64,000 nt of DNA from Lithobates sylvaticus (lineage: Eukaryota; Chordata; Amphibia; Anura; Ranidae), in the NCBI GenBank assembly GCA_028564925.1, contig CM053029.1, forward strand, positions 426,362,303 to 426,426,302, read 5' to 3'. A program made the translations under genes and the position numbers. Positions 48,009-59,100 of this stretch are shown here, piece by piece. Under the pieces are notes generated by a model. It was not told where the DNA came from, made no database searches, and saw only the letters and a list, made by a program, of their open reading frames with translations. Within the stretch, counting starts at the first letter, position 1, and the number at the start of each line of letters is the position of its first letter.

Positions 48009-50809
48009 GCCTGTCAACTAAAGTATTATCCCTTTTTTTTTTTTTTATCAAAATATGCATATTCCAGTTGAAGAAATAAGTCCAAACCTAGTAAAATGTT
48101 GTAGCTGAAGCTCACTAGGACATATTTTGTTACTCAATAAAATATCTTCCGGTGAAAATTGTCTTAACTATGGAGAAAAAAATAACTGCAAAATTGTTGC
48201 ACAAAAAATGACAGCTGTGCATGAGTGCGTTAATTAGTAACAGTTGATCATTAATGAAAGTCTTTTGTCTATAAATGTTGTCTGTACCTTTAAGGATGTT
48301 TGCTCTTATTTTCAATACCAACAAATATGAAGGTCTAGCCAAGTTATCCATTGAGACAAAACTCCCAGTAGACCAATCAGAGAAAACACTAAACATTACA
48401 CTTATGAACTGCCTAATATCTCCCAAATCATAAGATCTAATGCCCCAAATGTACTATTATAACAGGAGCAGTAAAAACAACAAAATACCATAATGAACCA
48501 TCTCATGGACAATTTACATGTTATCACTCTATAGCCCTTTATGGAAGCATCACCTTTAGTGTATAGTTTTTTGTCATTAAATAATTTTATTTTCTTCTAT
48601 TTTCATATATCAACAGAAAAGCCATAGAAATTAAACACATTTTGAACAGTTGCACAAATAATGCAAACTAGACAAATTAGGTAAGTCCACCATTTGTGGA
48701 GATGCTGGCACATACATTCAATATGATGTTTGTTAAGAACGCTTACCTCCTAATTTTATTCATTAAATAAATCATTATCATTTTTTATTTTAATGTTTTA
48801 ATTTTACACACTTTTTTTTATATAATCTATTTATTCCACTAGTTTACTCCTACTTTCCTTACAATTTTTTTTTTTTTTTTTAAAGGTATTAGTCTCTCTT
48901 TAAACATGCATTAGTATTTTACCCTATTATTTTCAACTAAACCACCAGCAATTTGTGTTTGTATTATTTCAACAACTACAACATTTGTCTCATGGGTATC
49001 TGCAATTAATGGCAGCATGCCAACTATCCCCAGGTTACAAACTACCATGTGTGCAAGTTGATAACCAATCCCTTGTAACAGCCTTCTAGTAGAGGATAAT
49101 ATTACAATCAAAGGCTTCTATGCAGACATGTAAAGGCTCAATACATTCTAGTAAAACAACAAGTGTGCTTTAGGTTATGCCCACAGGACCAAATACTACA
49201 AAGAAACAGATTAGCACTGCCTTTACAGTTAATGAGCATAATTAAAACTAACAATAAAGATGTTAATGTTTAAAATGAAATATAGCTAATATTTTGAATA
49301 CTAATTTAGCATTTTAGTCAACTGATCCATTATACATATGTGAAGACTAACTAACCCTGCACTGTATGACCATGTGTGATTATGTTAGATATTTTAGATT
49401 GTTAACTTCTTCATCGACTGATGTGAATGATTCAGTGTTTGCTGTAAAGCTCTGCATACCTGAAAACATCAACTAGAATAAACGACACTTTTTTATATTA
49501 TCCATAGTATATTGCAAAGCTCCTTGGAGTGCACCTATTTACAGTAAAAAGCCTAATTCCAGCCATAGATGGATCAAAATCAGCAGGTTCAGCAGGAACT
49601 GGTCAAATTTTGATCCATGTATGGTCAGGTTGCTTATACTTAAAACTCAATCAGCCTGTCTGTTCAGCCCCCCCGCCCCCCCACGTGAGATTGCTGCCAG
49701 CAGTGCTCATTGTATTCTGATGGTGAATATTGTAAAAGTGCTTCTGCTGTGACTAGTGCTTAAAAAATAAGGCCTAATATCACTTTACGTTAAGGGAGAT
49801 TTTTAGTAGCTCAGTACTGATACTAATATCGCTAGAGATAAATCGATAGGAGTAGCGAATGATTGCAAAACAGATGGGAAAATGTCTCTGTATGGAGCTT
49901 AAAAAAGATCAGTGCCCTTCTGCCTAATCACCTACTGAAAATGCAGCTTCAATAGCTTGTAATCCTTGCTAATGTTCCGATTTAAGCTGGTACCACAACC
50001 CCTGCCACAGGTTTTCCATTTCAGGGTGGCCGATTTGAAGCATCCTATGGAGACACTACTGCATGCAGGAACTACAGTTGTGGCTCCATACATTGTGTGC
50101 ATCAATAGAAACACACAGCCACGTAGCTTGGAATGACAAGGCACTCCCCTTCCTACCCCCTTCTTCAAGATAACAGAGTGATTCAAGACTGCACTCTCCC
50201 ACTGTTAACTCTTTCCCATGAAGACTGGAAGTTCAGGGAAGCAGCACTAAGAGAGCAGCAGCCAGCAACACTGAAAGCTGTAAATTGCAAATACTTGGTA
50301 AGAACTTTAACAAATATTTTTCTGTACATTTTATTGTGCTCAATTTGATCAGCTAAAAAACACACAGGGTTTAATATTTAATGAACTGACTACCAGCAAT
50401 GGTTAAAGTTCTCTGTAGCAAAATTAAAATCATCCTTGTAGTGCTAGCCTTTCTATCTACTAAAAATACTACATTGAAGCCCCCAAAATCACTATGATCT
50501 CATCAGGTCTTATCTTCTCTAAAGTTGATTATGAAACATTTTGGATACATTACTTCATTCTTTTAAATGTCCTAATATAAAAAGGTAACGCAAGATGCCT
50601 ACTAATATTAATGTTGGAAGCAAAAGTTAATTCCCACACCATTTTGCAGCACAGCTTTTACTCTTGAACAGCAGGAGCAAAAAAATTACCATGTATTGGT
50701 GGCCGGAAAAGTAAAATATGCCAGTGTCAATAAATAAAAAAAAAAAAAAGAAAAAAAAAGTAAGTAGGAATAACCCCCCCCCCCCCACCCCCCTCGTGTT
50801 GGTGGTAAG
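48009..50809. other. intron, mostly unique, AT-rich
   Basis: No coding sequence. A small hairpin lies at 49563-49624. Poly(T), poly(A) and poly(C) runs occur at about 48867-48883, 50728-50759 and 50774-50788. Confidence 0.5.
49563..49624. repeat. 62-bp hairpin (MITE-like)
   Basis: ccatagatggatcaaaat (49563-49580) pairs with attttgatccatgtatgg (49607-49624), 17 of 18 positions, with a 26-bp loop containing cagcaggttcagcagg. Confidence 0.6.
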
Positions 50810-51125
50810 TGGAGGTAATAAAGAACAATTACTCCACCCACCAGGAACTGCGTCAGTAATTAAAGAGTATTTCCCCTATCCCCAGGCACTGCTACCAGTG
50901 ATTAAAGAATGTTCCACTCTACACACTGACTGACAGCATTTAAAGACTACCCCCCCCCCCCCAATATCCCTCCACTAACCCCCACTCCTAGTGTCAGTAA
51001 TAACAGACACACACCTACCTGGCACTGGTGTCAGTAATAACAGACCACTCCTCTGGGCACAGGTGTTAGTAACATTTTCCCCTACCCCACTTCCCCCTCC
51101 TTCTCTCACACTGGTGTCAGTAGGA
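50810..51125. repeat. degenerate tandem repeat, about 35-55 bp period
   Basis: About seven imperfect units share a core like ggcactggtgtcagtaataa followed by a C-rich spacer (cactcctctg, ccctaccccac and similar). The clearest neighbours are at 50987-51030 and 51020-51060. It includes C-runs at 50951-50962. Confidence 0.6.
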
Positions 51126-53148
51126 TAACAAAGGAATCCCCTTGGCATACACTGATGCACCTTGATATTCTGCAAAACTCTTTGGGATATTGTGGCTGAA
51201 ACAATACATTTACCATCGGGTGTTGGAACACTTTGCACCAGCTGCCACTCTACTCAGTGGCTCCCTAGACATGCAATGAAAAAGCCCTGCATGCAGCCTC
51301 ACTGCAGCCAACAAGCTGTAGTTTTGGGGACCACTGATCTGGGCTGTCTTTCAATTGAAAGTAACCACGTTTTCCTGGCAAGTCATTGTGCAGACAATCT
51401 AAATATACGCTATTATTGCTGCCTGATTTTTCTTGGTACTCTGAAAGACAATGCGTATCACAGGTAGGGCTTATTTACATGGCCAGAAAAAATTGTGCAT
51501 TTAGATGTAGTTTTGTGCGCATCTAAAACGCAGCACTATAGTAATCAATGAGCATATACACATAGCTGCACCTTTAGATGCATAGTTTCTGCAGGATCTT
51601 CTCCCAGCAATAACCTGCATTCATGCAGAAAATATGTATATGCCTGTGTGAATAGACCCAAAGAGAGTAATAGCTATAAGGATCTATAGTATATCTCTTC
51701 ACTAGGTAAAACCAGGGCCATCTGAAGGTCATGGCAATTAAAGCACTCCCTTACATAGACTCTAAAAAATAATTAAAAAAATTCTTGCTCATTAAGCAAG
51801 TGTAACATACACACATTTATAGGACATTTCTAAACAGGTATGAATGCATGGTATAATTCACACTGTGCATTTACCTGCGTTTAGGTGGATTCAGGTTACT
51901 TGCATTTATTTACAAAAATTGAATTCTTTGCATTCTCTGAAACCATTATAAACACAGGTACATTAATGCCTCATCCACACAGGCACCGAGGCCTGTATAC
52001 CATAAATAGGCAATTTTTGTCAGCATCCCTACTTCAGGTGCTGTGTGCAGGTAGCCTATTCAAACCTCTTAGGAGACAGTGGCTGCGGGGACAGATATAT
52101 GTTTGTCCTTATGTGACAGGCATGCGGGTGAGAAGCCCTGAACACACAGTGTTTGCACTTGGGGCCACTCACCCGCACCCCTGACACATTAGGATGAGCG
52201 GCTGTGTCCATTTAGCTGCTGTGTTTTATTAGACTTGAATGGGTTCTCTGCATGCATATCTGGAGTCTAGAGAAGCTGAAAAAACAGCTAATTCATGGTA
52301 TATGGACCTCAGCGCATGAGTAAATGAGGCCCATAACACAAGAGAACATGATCTGGGGCATATGAAGTATAAAGGAGAGTATAAACGAAACTCAGAAGGT
52401 AAATGTGAATGCAGCAGAACAGTAAAGTTAATCACCTAGTGATGAAAAGCAGTGCTAACAATTTTCAATTAAGACTGTGTTCAGAAAATATATGTTTTAG
52501 GGCTTTAGGACTTTTTTAGCCAACAATGCAGATTTTAGCATGTGTGAAACATGAAAAAAATGCTAATGTAGCAGTGTGGATAAACAATTAGTACTGTACA
52601 TGTATGATTTTAATTTAGAGTGTGTGTGCGTCCTAAACAAAAAAGCACATGAAAAAAACGTTTCTCCCCCCCATATGTGTCACAATCTGCATTCTATTTA
52701 TTGTGGATTCAGGTGCATGTACATAGGAAGAGCTGACCCCAAGGTAATGATTTTGAGAAGAAGCTGTGAAGCCAGGCTCCACAGTGAGGATCTCAGCAGA
52801 ATGAGGATAGGCAAGTCTATAACTTGATAGGGGGTCTTAGGACACCCATAGCACCCTAATATGAACAACAGCACTAAACGTGGGACCTGACTTGAAAAAC
52901 GGTTGCATTTTTTTTACTCCTATTGACCACAGTCTCGCCTCCAAACAATTTGACAAGCATTGAACTGGTCCGTTGTTTAAAGGGCCTGAGGACTCCTGAG
53001 ACACAATCTCTTCAGAGCACATCAGCAGCAAACTTGTGGCACAATTATACAAGCATGCAAAAAGCAGCACATCACTCACAACAATAACTATCACAAGTCA
53101 AGTCATGCATTATAACCATGCACTAGAAGAACATTCAAATGTACACAC
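51126..53148. other. intron, no confirmed feature
   Basis: Possible old MITE-like pieces at about 51466-51660 (gggcttatttacatggcc to tgcctgtgtgaatagaccc) and 51960-52340 (cctcatccacacaggc to aaatgaggccc). The ends were not confirmed. No exon recognised. Confidence 0.35.
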
Positions 53149-53268
53149 GTGGATTCATATAAAGAAGTCATCCAGGATGGTGGTGTAAAACTAGGTATCT
53201 GTGGAAGGTTAAGAGTCAAGCTTGGAACTTTTGGAAGAGGTACACTAGGAAGACTGTTGGTGATGCTT
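53149..53268 (-). CDS. CADPS2: CADPS2 exon (second), proline/leucine-rich linker
   Basis: This 120-bp exon encodes SITNSLPSVPLPKVPSLTLN followed by LPQIPSFTPPSWMTSLYES. The repeating LPxV/LPxI pattern is the variable linker that differs between CADPS and CADPS2, and here it favours CADPS2. The acceptor is a T-rich tract ending ttacag. The donor is gtgtgt, a weaker but usable GT. The exon starts by completing a lysine codon and ends in phase 2 (AC|), completed by C from the next exon to give threonine. Intron length to the previous exon is about 1.36 kb, the shortest in the window and free of recognisable elements apart from the MITE upstream of 54769. Confidence 0.9.
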
Positions 53269-54627
53269 CTGTAATAAAAAAAACCCAGGGATACAATAAT
53301 AAAAAACGTTTTGCTAGCTAACAAAAGTTTCCGCCTGATGCATATTTACCTCTATTTAAAGTTGAAGATTAGTTAAAATGTTTTTCTCTCTACAGCTTTG
53401 GTGACCTAAATGAAGTATGTCCCACATCAGGCAGGTGGCTGGATCCTATAGAAATCTTTATGGCAGGGTGCCTGTTGTTCTTATTGGTGCTGAACTGCTG
53501 GTACTGAGATGGTTAATAGCTTGAGGTCTTCACTCTGAACTGCATTAGCGATGTGCTGATGGGAACCCAGCCCTAACTCATCCAATGCAAAAAGCCCATT
53601 CAATGTTCATTCTGAATGTAACACAAACTCTGAATAGAAACAATAATCCTGTCATTTATCCAATCAAGCTACCCCCCCCCCCCCCCACATCACCACCACT
53701 ATTCTGTGGTTCTGAAGACCCGATGCTACTAACCACTGTAGTGCTGGAAGTGTCGGGCAACCTGCAGAAATTATTTCTACAGGATCCAGTAGCCTGCATA
53801 TTATTGCATATTATTAAATACACTTCATTAAAGATTAATTAGGTCAAAAAAATTGTAGAAGAAAAAAATTGCTAAAACTTTAGCTTTAAAACCAATCAAA
53901 TCTATTTTAAATGTGACACCTGAAATAAAAGTTAATTAATAATTTTATTAAGCGAATGCTAAAGGACAACTTCAGCTAAAACAACCTTTTCTAGTTTTGA
54001 ATCGAGTGTGTGCGGATGGGCTAGAACCCTTTTGTTTGCTTCTATATACCCCTCAAAGAGATCTTTCTAATTGCGATACAAACTTAGAACTTTTATCTTG
54101 TCCTTACTGGGGAGATTTCGCCTCTTCATAGTTAAGGGTATCAATAAGTCTGCAAACATGACTCACCAAGCTATAAATGAATGGCAAAGGTACTAACCTT
54201 TCCTCTTTTCTATCTAAAACTAACAAAAAATGTGTAACTATAGCTGAGCTTTAGCTGATTTAGCAGCCAGAAATAGCATTGTGACTAAAAGATAAACCAA
54301 AACTACCCATCTCAATTAAATTATTAGTATTGATTAAAGTAATTGACTGAAGCTAGAGTTCAAACTTAATTTTGTCCCCAGTGAATACTTATGGGTAAAT
54401 CCAACACCACAAATTCAGAGTCGAGGGTTGATTGAGAGGACCCCAAAGACCAATCAAAGAAACTCTACAATAGATAATACAAATATGAGTCTAACTAATG
54501 ACATGCACATTCTACAGGTGGGCTATAAACATAAGGGTGCTTATGGTACAATTTGGGTAAACATCAATTCAAAACATTAATATTTTGTATGACAACATAC
54601 AACTACATACAGAATCATATAACTTAC
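53269..54627. other. short CADPS2 intron, repeat-poor
   Basis: The shortest intron seen, with a C-run of 15 at about 53672-53686 but no recognisable transposon. Confidence 0.6.
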
Positions 54628-54769
54628 TTCACTGGCTGCCATGTTTCTTGTTCAAACCCTTTGTGAATAGACTGTGCAATTGAAGATTCCATGAGATCAA
54701 TATAGCGAATCACTAGTGGCACAAAACATTCTTGAACATGTTTGTGAAATTTTCCATTGCATAACAAAG
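54628..54769 (-). CDS. CADPS2: CADPS2 exon (first in window, transcript order)
   Basis: This 142-bp exon encodes 46 whole codons plus split codons at each end. It reads [20 protein letters not shown] then [20 protein letters not shown] and ETWQPV. [19 protein letters not shown] is a hallmark CAPS stretch in the Munc13-homology region. The acceptor is preceded by a pyrimidine-rich tract ending ccaaag. The donor is gtaagt directly after GTGAA. The exon starts in phase 1 (G|CT) and ends in phase 2, which is completed by the first base of the exon at 53268. A TTAA MITE begins only 30 bp upstream of the acceptor (54799), so the branch-point and tract region here is short and partly transposon-adjacent. 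The exon that should precede it is not recognised in 54770-64000. Confidence 0.9.
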
Positions 54770-54798
54770 CTTTGGAAGAAAAATAGAATGCTGTTAAT

Positions 54799-55190
54799 TT
54801 AACCACTTCAAAACCAGGCACTTCCCCCCTTTCCTGCCCAAGCAAATTTTCAGCTTTCTGCGCTGTCGCTGTTTAAATGACAATTGCGCGGTCATGCTAC
54901 ACTGTACCCAAAACATAATTCCCACAAATAGCGCTTTCTTTTGGTGGTATTTGATCACCTCTGAGGTTTTTATTTTTTGCTAAACAAATAAAAAAAGACC
55001 AACATTTTGGACAAAAAAATACATAAAAAAGTTTTGCTTTTGTTTGTTATAAAATGTTGTAAATAAGTTTTCTTCTTCACTGATTAGTACAGATAAGGCG
55101 GCACTGACAAGCACTGATAAGGCGGCACCGATGACACTGAGATCGGTGTAGTGGTGTGTCAGACTGACACACCGCACCACCGTTGGCCAC
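54799..55190 (-). mobile_element. TTAA MITE, copy G, truncated, 30 bp from an exon
   Basis: It starts with TTAA at 54799-54802 and ccacttcaaaaccaggcact. It has the gcaattgcgcggtcatgcta and gcgctttcttttggtggtat landmarks of copies A and B and the gtgtcagactgacacaccgc block of copy C. It stops without a terminal TTAA, so about 100 bp of the far end is missing. Its start lies only 30 bp 5' of the CADPS2 exon acceptor. Confidence 0.75.
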
Positions 55191-55846
55191 TAAGCATGAA
55201 ACTGCAGCAACATAATAACCTATTAGAAGAGCAGCCATAACATGCAAAACATTACTGTTACCTAATATATCTGATATTGTCATTTGTACCCCACAGACCC
55301 CCTGATTGCTGTTCCCATCCTTTATCTCCGTTTGTAAGAGGAAATAATGGGAGAGGATTGTGCTTTATAAATCAACACAAATCTATTGATATCACAGCTA
55401 CTGAACATGTAATGGGAACTGAAGCCAAACAGATAAATATATAAATGAATTACTGTATATGTGATGACTGCGTCTCACACATCTGAAACACTATACATCC
55501 AAACAGCAAAATCCAGAACTTCAGCTCGTTAATTTGGCCATCATCTCACCTCCCGTCGGGTCTCTGTACTACAAATGTGGATCACCATACCAACAAGATA
55601 ATGCCTGTTCTTTTACCCCCCCCCCCCCCTTATTAGCATAGCTAAACAATTCTGCTTCCAGCCAACAGTGCTTGAACCCGATTAGGACAATAGCACAATC
55701 TCACCCAGATTTCTGGTTTGCAGGTATTTATGGAAAGATAATAAATAGAAACAGCTTTAGCCCTATTTAAAATACATCATTAATTTGTAATTAATAATAA
55801 CTGGCTTAAACCTATTTTGTTTTAAATTTTCTGTAATGCAATGTTA
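55191..55846. other. intron, no feature seen
   Basis: Unique-looking intron with a C-run at about 55617-55630. Confidence 0.5.
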
Positions 55847-56213
55847 GGCTACTTTCACACTGAGGTGCTTTACAGGCGCTATAGCGCTAAAAATAGCACC
55901 TGCAAAGCGCCTTTAAATCGCCTCTCCTGTCACTCCCGTGTGAAATCCCAAGTGCTTTCACACTGGAGCGGTGCGCTGGCAGGACGCTAAAAAAAGTCCT
56001 GCAAGCAGCATCTTTGAGGTGCTTTAGGAGCGATGTGTACACCGCTGCCCATTGAAATGAATGGGCAGAGACGCTTTGCAGGCTTTTTTTTGGCCGTTTG
56101 CAGGGGTTAAAAGCGCCCCACTAGCAGGAGAAAAGCACCATAACAACAGTAATGTGCCACTATAAATAACGGCGCTTTATGTGCCGATGCCCCCCCCCAG
56201 TGTGAAAGTGCCC
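55847..56213. mobile_element. Harbinger-type MITE with TTA target duplication
   Basis: It starts ggctactttcacactgaggt and ends cagtgtgaaagtgccc, with TTA at 55844-55846 and 56214-56216. The 367-bp non-coding interior has repeated gcgctttt/aaagcgc blocks. It is end-related in style, but not identical, to 42120-42461. Confidence 0.8.
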
Positions 56214-56216
56214 TTA

Positions 56217-58289
56217 ATATCAATAATTCCTGTAGGAATGCTTGTTCTTTATAACCAAGATTTATAACCAGAATCCTTGTTTTTTATTTCTGTAAAAAAA
56301 AATAAAACTGAAAGCTTTATGCTATTCTTCTTGGCTGTCTGCAATCTGCGGACAACTGAGCTTTGTTGTTTCTTAAAGCTATGGTAAAAATAATGCACTA
56401 AAGTGATCAAATATAAGTAGCATTAAAATTACTCCAGGTAAAAAAATACCTTTCACAGCACATCACTCCTGTGATTTCTCATGCGGGTGACACAGATTTA
56501 CTAAAGTAGAAGTAGTTCATCTATTTGTACATGAATCTCATCTTCATTTCCATCAAACGTTAATTCACCAATTCTTCGCTCACCAACTCTTTCCTCACTA
56601 GCTACTAAGTGATTGGGATCAAGGTTATGGTACGTGAAAATGGTTTCTCATGTCTAGGTGTAAAGTCACATACATTAAGTACCTGTTGAGTACAGTTTGT
56701 GTGCTTTCCTAAAATTATAATGCTAAATACCTTCTTTGCAGAGCCCTGCTGTTATATCATGTGGCCTCCCCTCTGCTTTCCTTCTGATGCGAGTACAGTG
56801 GGAGGGGCTGAGATTTCCCTCTGATGAATGTAAGCCAGCAGAGGGAAGTCATGTGTCTGCACAGCACGGCTCTACAAAGAAGGTATATAGCATAATAATG
56901 ATAACCAGATGATGGAGGCATGTAACCTGACCATGCCATCAGATATAAACAGTCATGATAAATGTTATCAGTTTAAAAACGGGAAGACAGGAACAGGCAG
57001 GATCAACCAGGTATTTTACAACATGGAAGGGGACAACTGACATGGCAAAAGCACTGTGCTATATCTTATGCCCCAAAAGGGACAGGAGAATTTTTTTTTA
57101 TTTTTTTTAACACCAGTATTTCCTTTTATCTTGCTTTTCTCACTGTGTGCATTAAAAGGACACCCACTATCATCTAGTTATTTCAACCCCAGCCTTACTG
57201 TCCCTGTCCCACCACTTTCATTCATTGGATTTCAATCACAGATGCTAAGCAACGCACGTAGGCATTACCACACCTTCCAGTTTTCAGAAAGCTATAGACA
57301 GCACCCCGCTGGCCCTAACCACCAACCATTGTCTGTCTGCATTGGACAGAGAAGCACAAAAATCTAGTGATGATGTCACTGGGTCTAAAAAAAAAAAGCT
57401 ACGTCATTAAAACAGAAAGGGAAAGGGGAAACCCAGGAAGGCAAAATATAAGCAAAATAAACTGCTTTAACCATGGCATTATAACTGGATAATATTCATG
57501 TAATTTCTAAATTTTTTAACATCTGTAGATGACCTAATATACAGTAAATAAGAATGGAATTAAAGAGATATATAAATCGCTATTAAAGCAACAGATAAGT
57601 ACAGCCCAGTGGGATTTCCACTTCTTCATTTCCTAATGAGTTTTTGGTAATGAGAGTTGACTTTGCCAGTCACTCTGCGCTCTATTATGTCTAATTTGAC
57701 TCTACTTCACTCTCCCTGATAATTATTAACACTAGCCTTTTTATCCTCATGAGACCTCATTTCAGTTTTTGGTTTTATTTCTCCCTTCATGAGGGACAAA
57801 GTACTGAAGAACAGCAATCATTTACTGTTAAAACCGAACATTTATGACTTGTTATGGAAAGCCAGCTATATTTATAGGATAAGCTGGGGCATTCTAGCTG
57901 CCAGCATTAATGTGCTATCTGCGTGAAAAGGCTGTTAATTAGAGAACAAACAGTGTGTATTTTTCATTTGGGATTTGTCTCTCAGCAGACTGGTCATTTG
58001 CAATTTACGAGATTCTATTTCACAGATTAAGAGGTGAATTATGACAAAAGAATGTTCTTATCTTGAGTACAAGATATTGAGATACACATATTTCACCAGA
58101 GATGGCCATTTGGCTTCTTATACATATATATATAACAAGCAGTCTGTATGACCTAGTGGAAACAGAAAAAAATATAGACACACCTGGTCCGCTAGGCAGA
58201 AAGAAAACAGCATACCTTACTACAGCTTTTGGAACTAGGCACTTTGGTTGGGTATTAATTGGTTAGATGTCACACAGGAGAGGGAAAAC
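56217..58289. other. repeat-poor intron, candidate conserved non-coding block
   Basis: No transposon or exon recognised. From about 57600 to 58130 the sequence is complex and lacks low-complexity runs, and it includes homeodomain-type sites such as gttaattagag. Conservation cannot be tested here. Confidence 0.3.
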
Positions 58290-58675
58290 TTAAAGGGGTT
58301 GTAAACCCTCGTGTTTTTTCACCTTAATGCATCCCATGCTTTAAGGTGAAAAAACACCTGGCAATCACCGGCCCCCCAGACCCCCCCCCGTTTTACTTAC
58401 CTGAGCCCCTTTATCCCTTCGTTGGGGACCTGCTGTCCCTCTCTTCACGGGGTCCCGGCTCTTGATTGGATAGATTGATAGCAGCGCAGCCATTGGCTCC
58501 CGCTGCTGCTAATCAAATCCAATGACGCGGGGGCGGGGCCGAGTCCGGCATTCGTGTCTGTGTCGAGCCACCGGGGGACCCCAGAAGAGGATGTTCGGGG
58601 CCACTCTGTGCAAAACGAGCTGCACAGTGGAGGAAAGTATGACATGTTTGTTACAATCCCTTACAATCACTTTAA
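58290..58675. mobile_element. 386-bp TTAA-flanked MITE
   Basis: TTAA at 58290-58293 and 58672-58675. The left aggggttgtaaaccctc pairs loosely with the right cccttacaatcacttt. GC-rich interior (ccccccgttttacttacctg, gcggggccgagtccg). No ORF. A further ttaaagtggaactaaagt at about 58685 may be the start of another, truncated MITE. Confidence 0.65.
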
Positions 58676-59100
58676 ACATAATGCTTAAAGTGGAACTAAA
58701 GTTTCCCCTCGCTTAACCCTTCAACATGCTCTCACTAACCTTCCTTTTTGGATTAATGCCATCTCTCCTCAATCTCTTTACCCCTCCTCTGCACCACACA
58801 ACCTGTACATATCACCCTCACTTCTGTCCTCGCAATATAAATGCACTTATCTCCTGCTCTAGCTAAGCCCACATAATGTTGCCACTTTCAAACCACTGCC
58901 GCATTTGCCCTTGTATAAATACTGCTCCCACCTCACCTCCCTCACCCTCCTATCACTCCCAATTTCTGGGAATATCACCTCAAACCCTGGCCCTCCACAA
59001 TCTAGCTCTCGCCTCCAGACCTGGCGGTTTCCCTTCTTTGGCAACAGCTGCAACCCTCACTCTCTGTTGGATTCAATATGAACTCATGTAATATCACATC
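58676..59100. other. pyrimidine-rich unassigned sequence
   Basis: C/T-rich sequence with cctcacctccctcaccctcc. Possibly an old LINE 5' region, not shown. Confidence 0.25.

Larger units (their letters stand above)
82..54769 (-). other. CADPS2: CADPS2 gene, partial: six internal exons and their introns
   Basis: Six exons on the minus strand join in frame to about 241 codons of a CAPS-family protein. CAPS proteins act in the cytosol and at membranes to prime dense-core vesicles for calcium-triggered exocytosis. The part seen is C-terminal to the PH domain and overlaps or follows the Munc13-homology region (family knowledge). Junction phases agree at all five introns. Intron sizes are about 1.36, 9.6, 19.7, 18.3 and 5.0 kb in transcript order, and nearly all mobile elements listed here sit inside them. 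CADPS2 is preferred over its paralogue CADPS because of residues such as LDGGQE, ACVKRTRTAFE and the exon rich in LPxVPLPKVP; this rests on memory of the two proteins, not a search. Exons 5' of 54769 and 3' of 82 are outside the window or not recognised. Confidence 0.9.
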
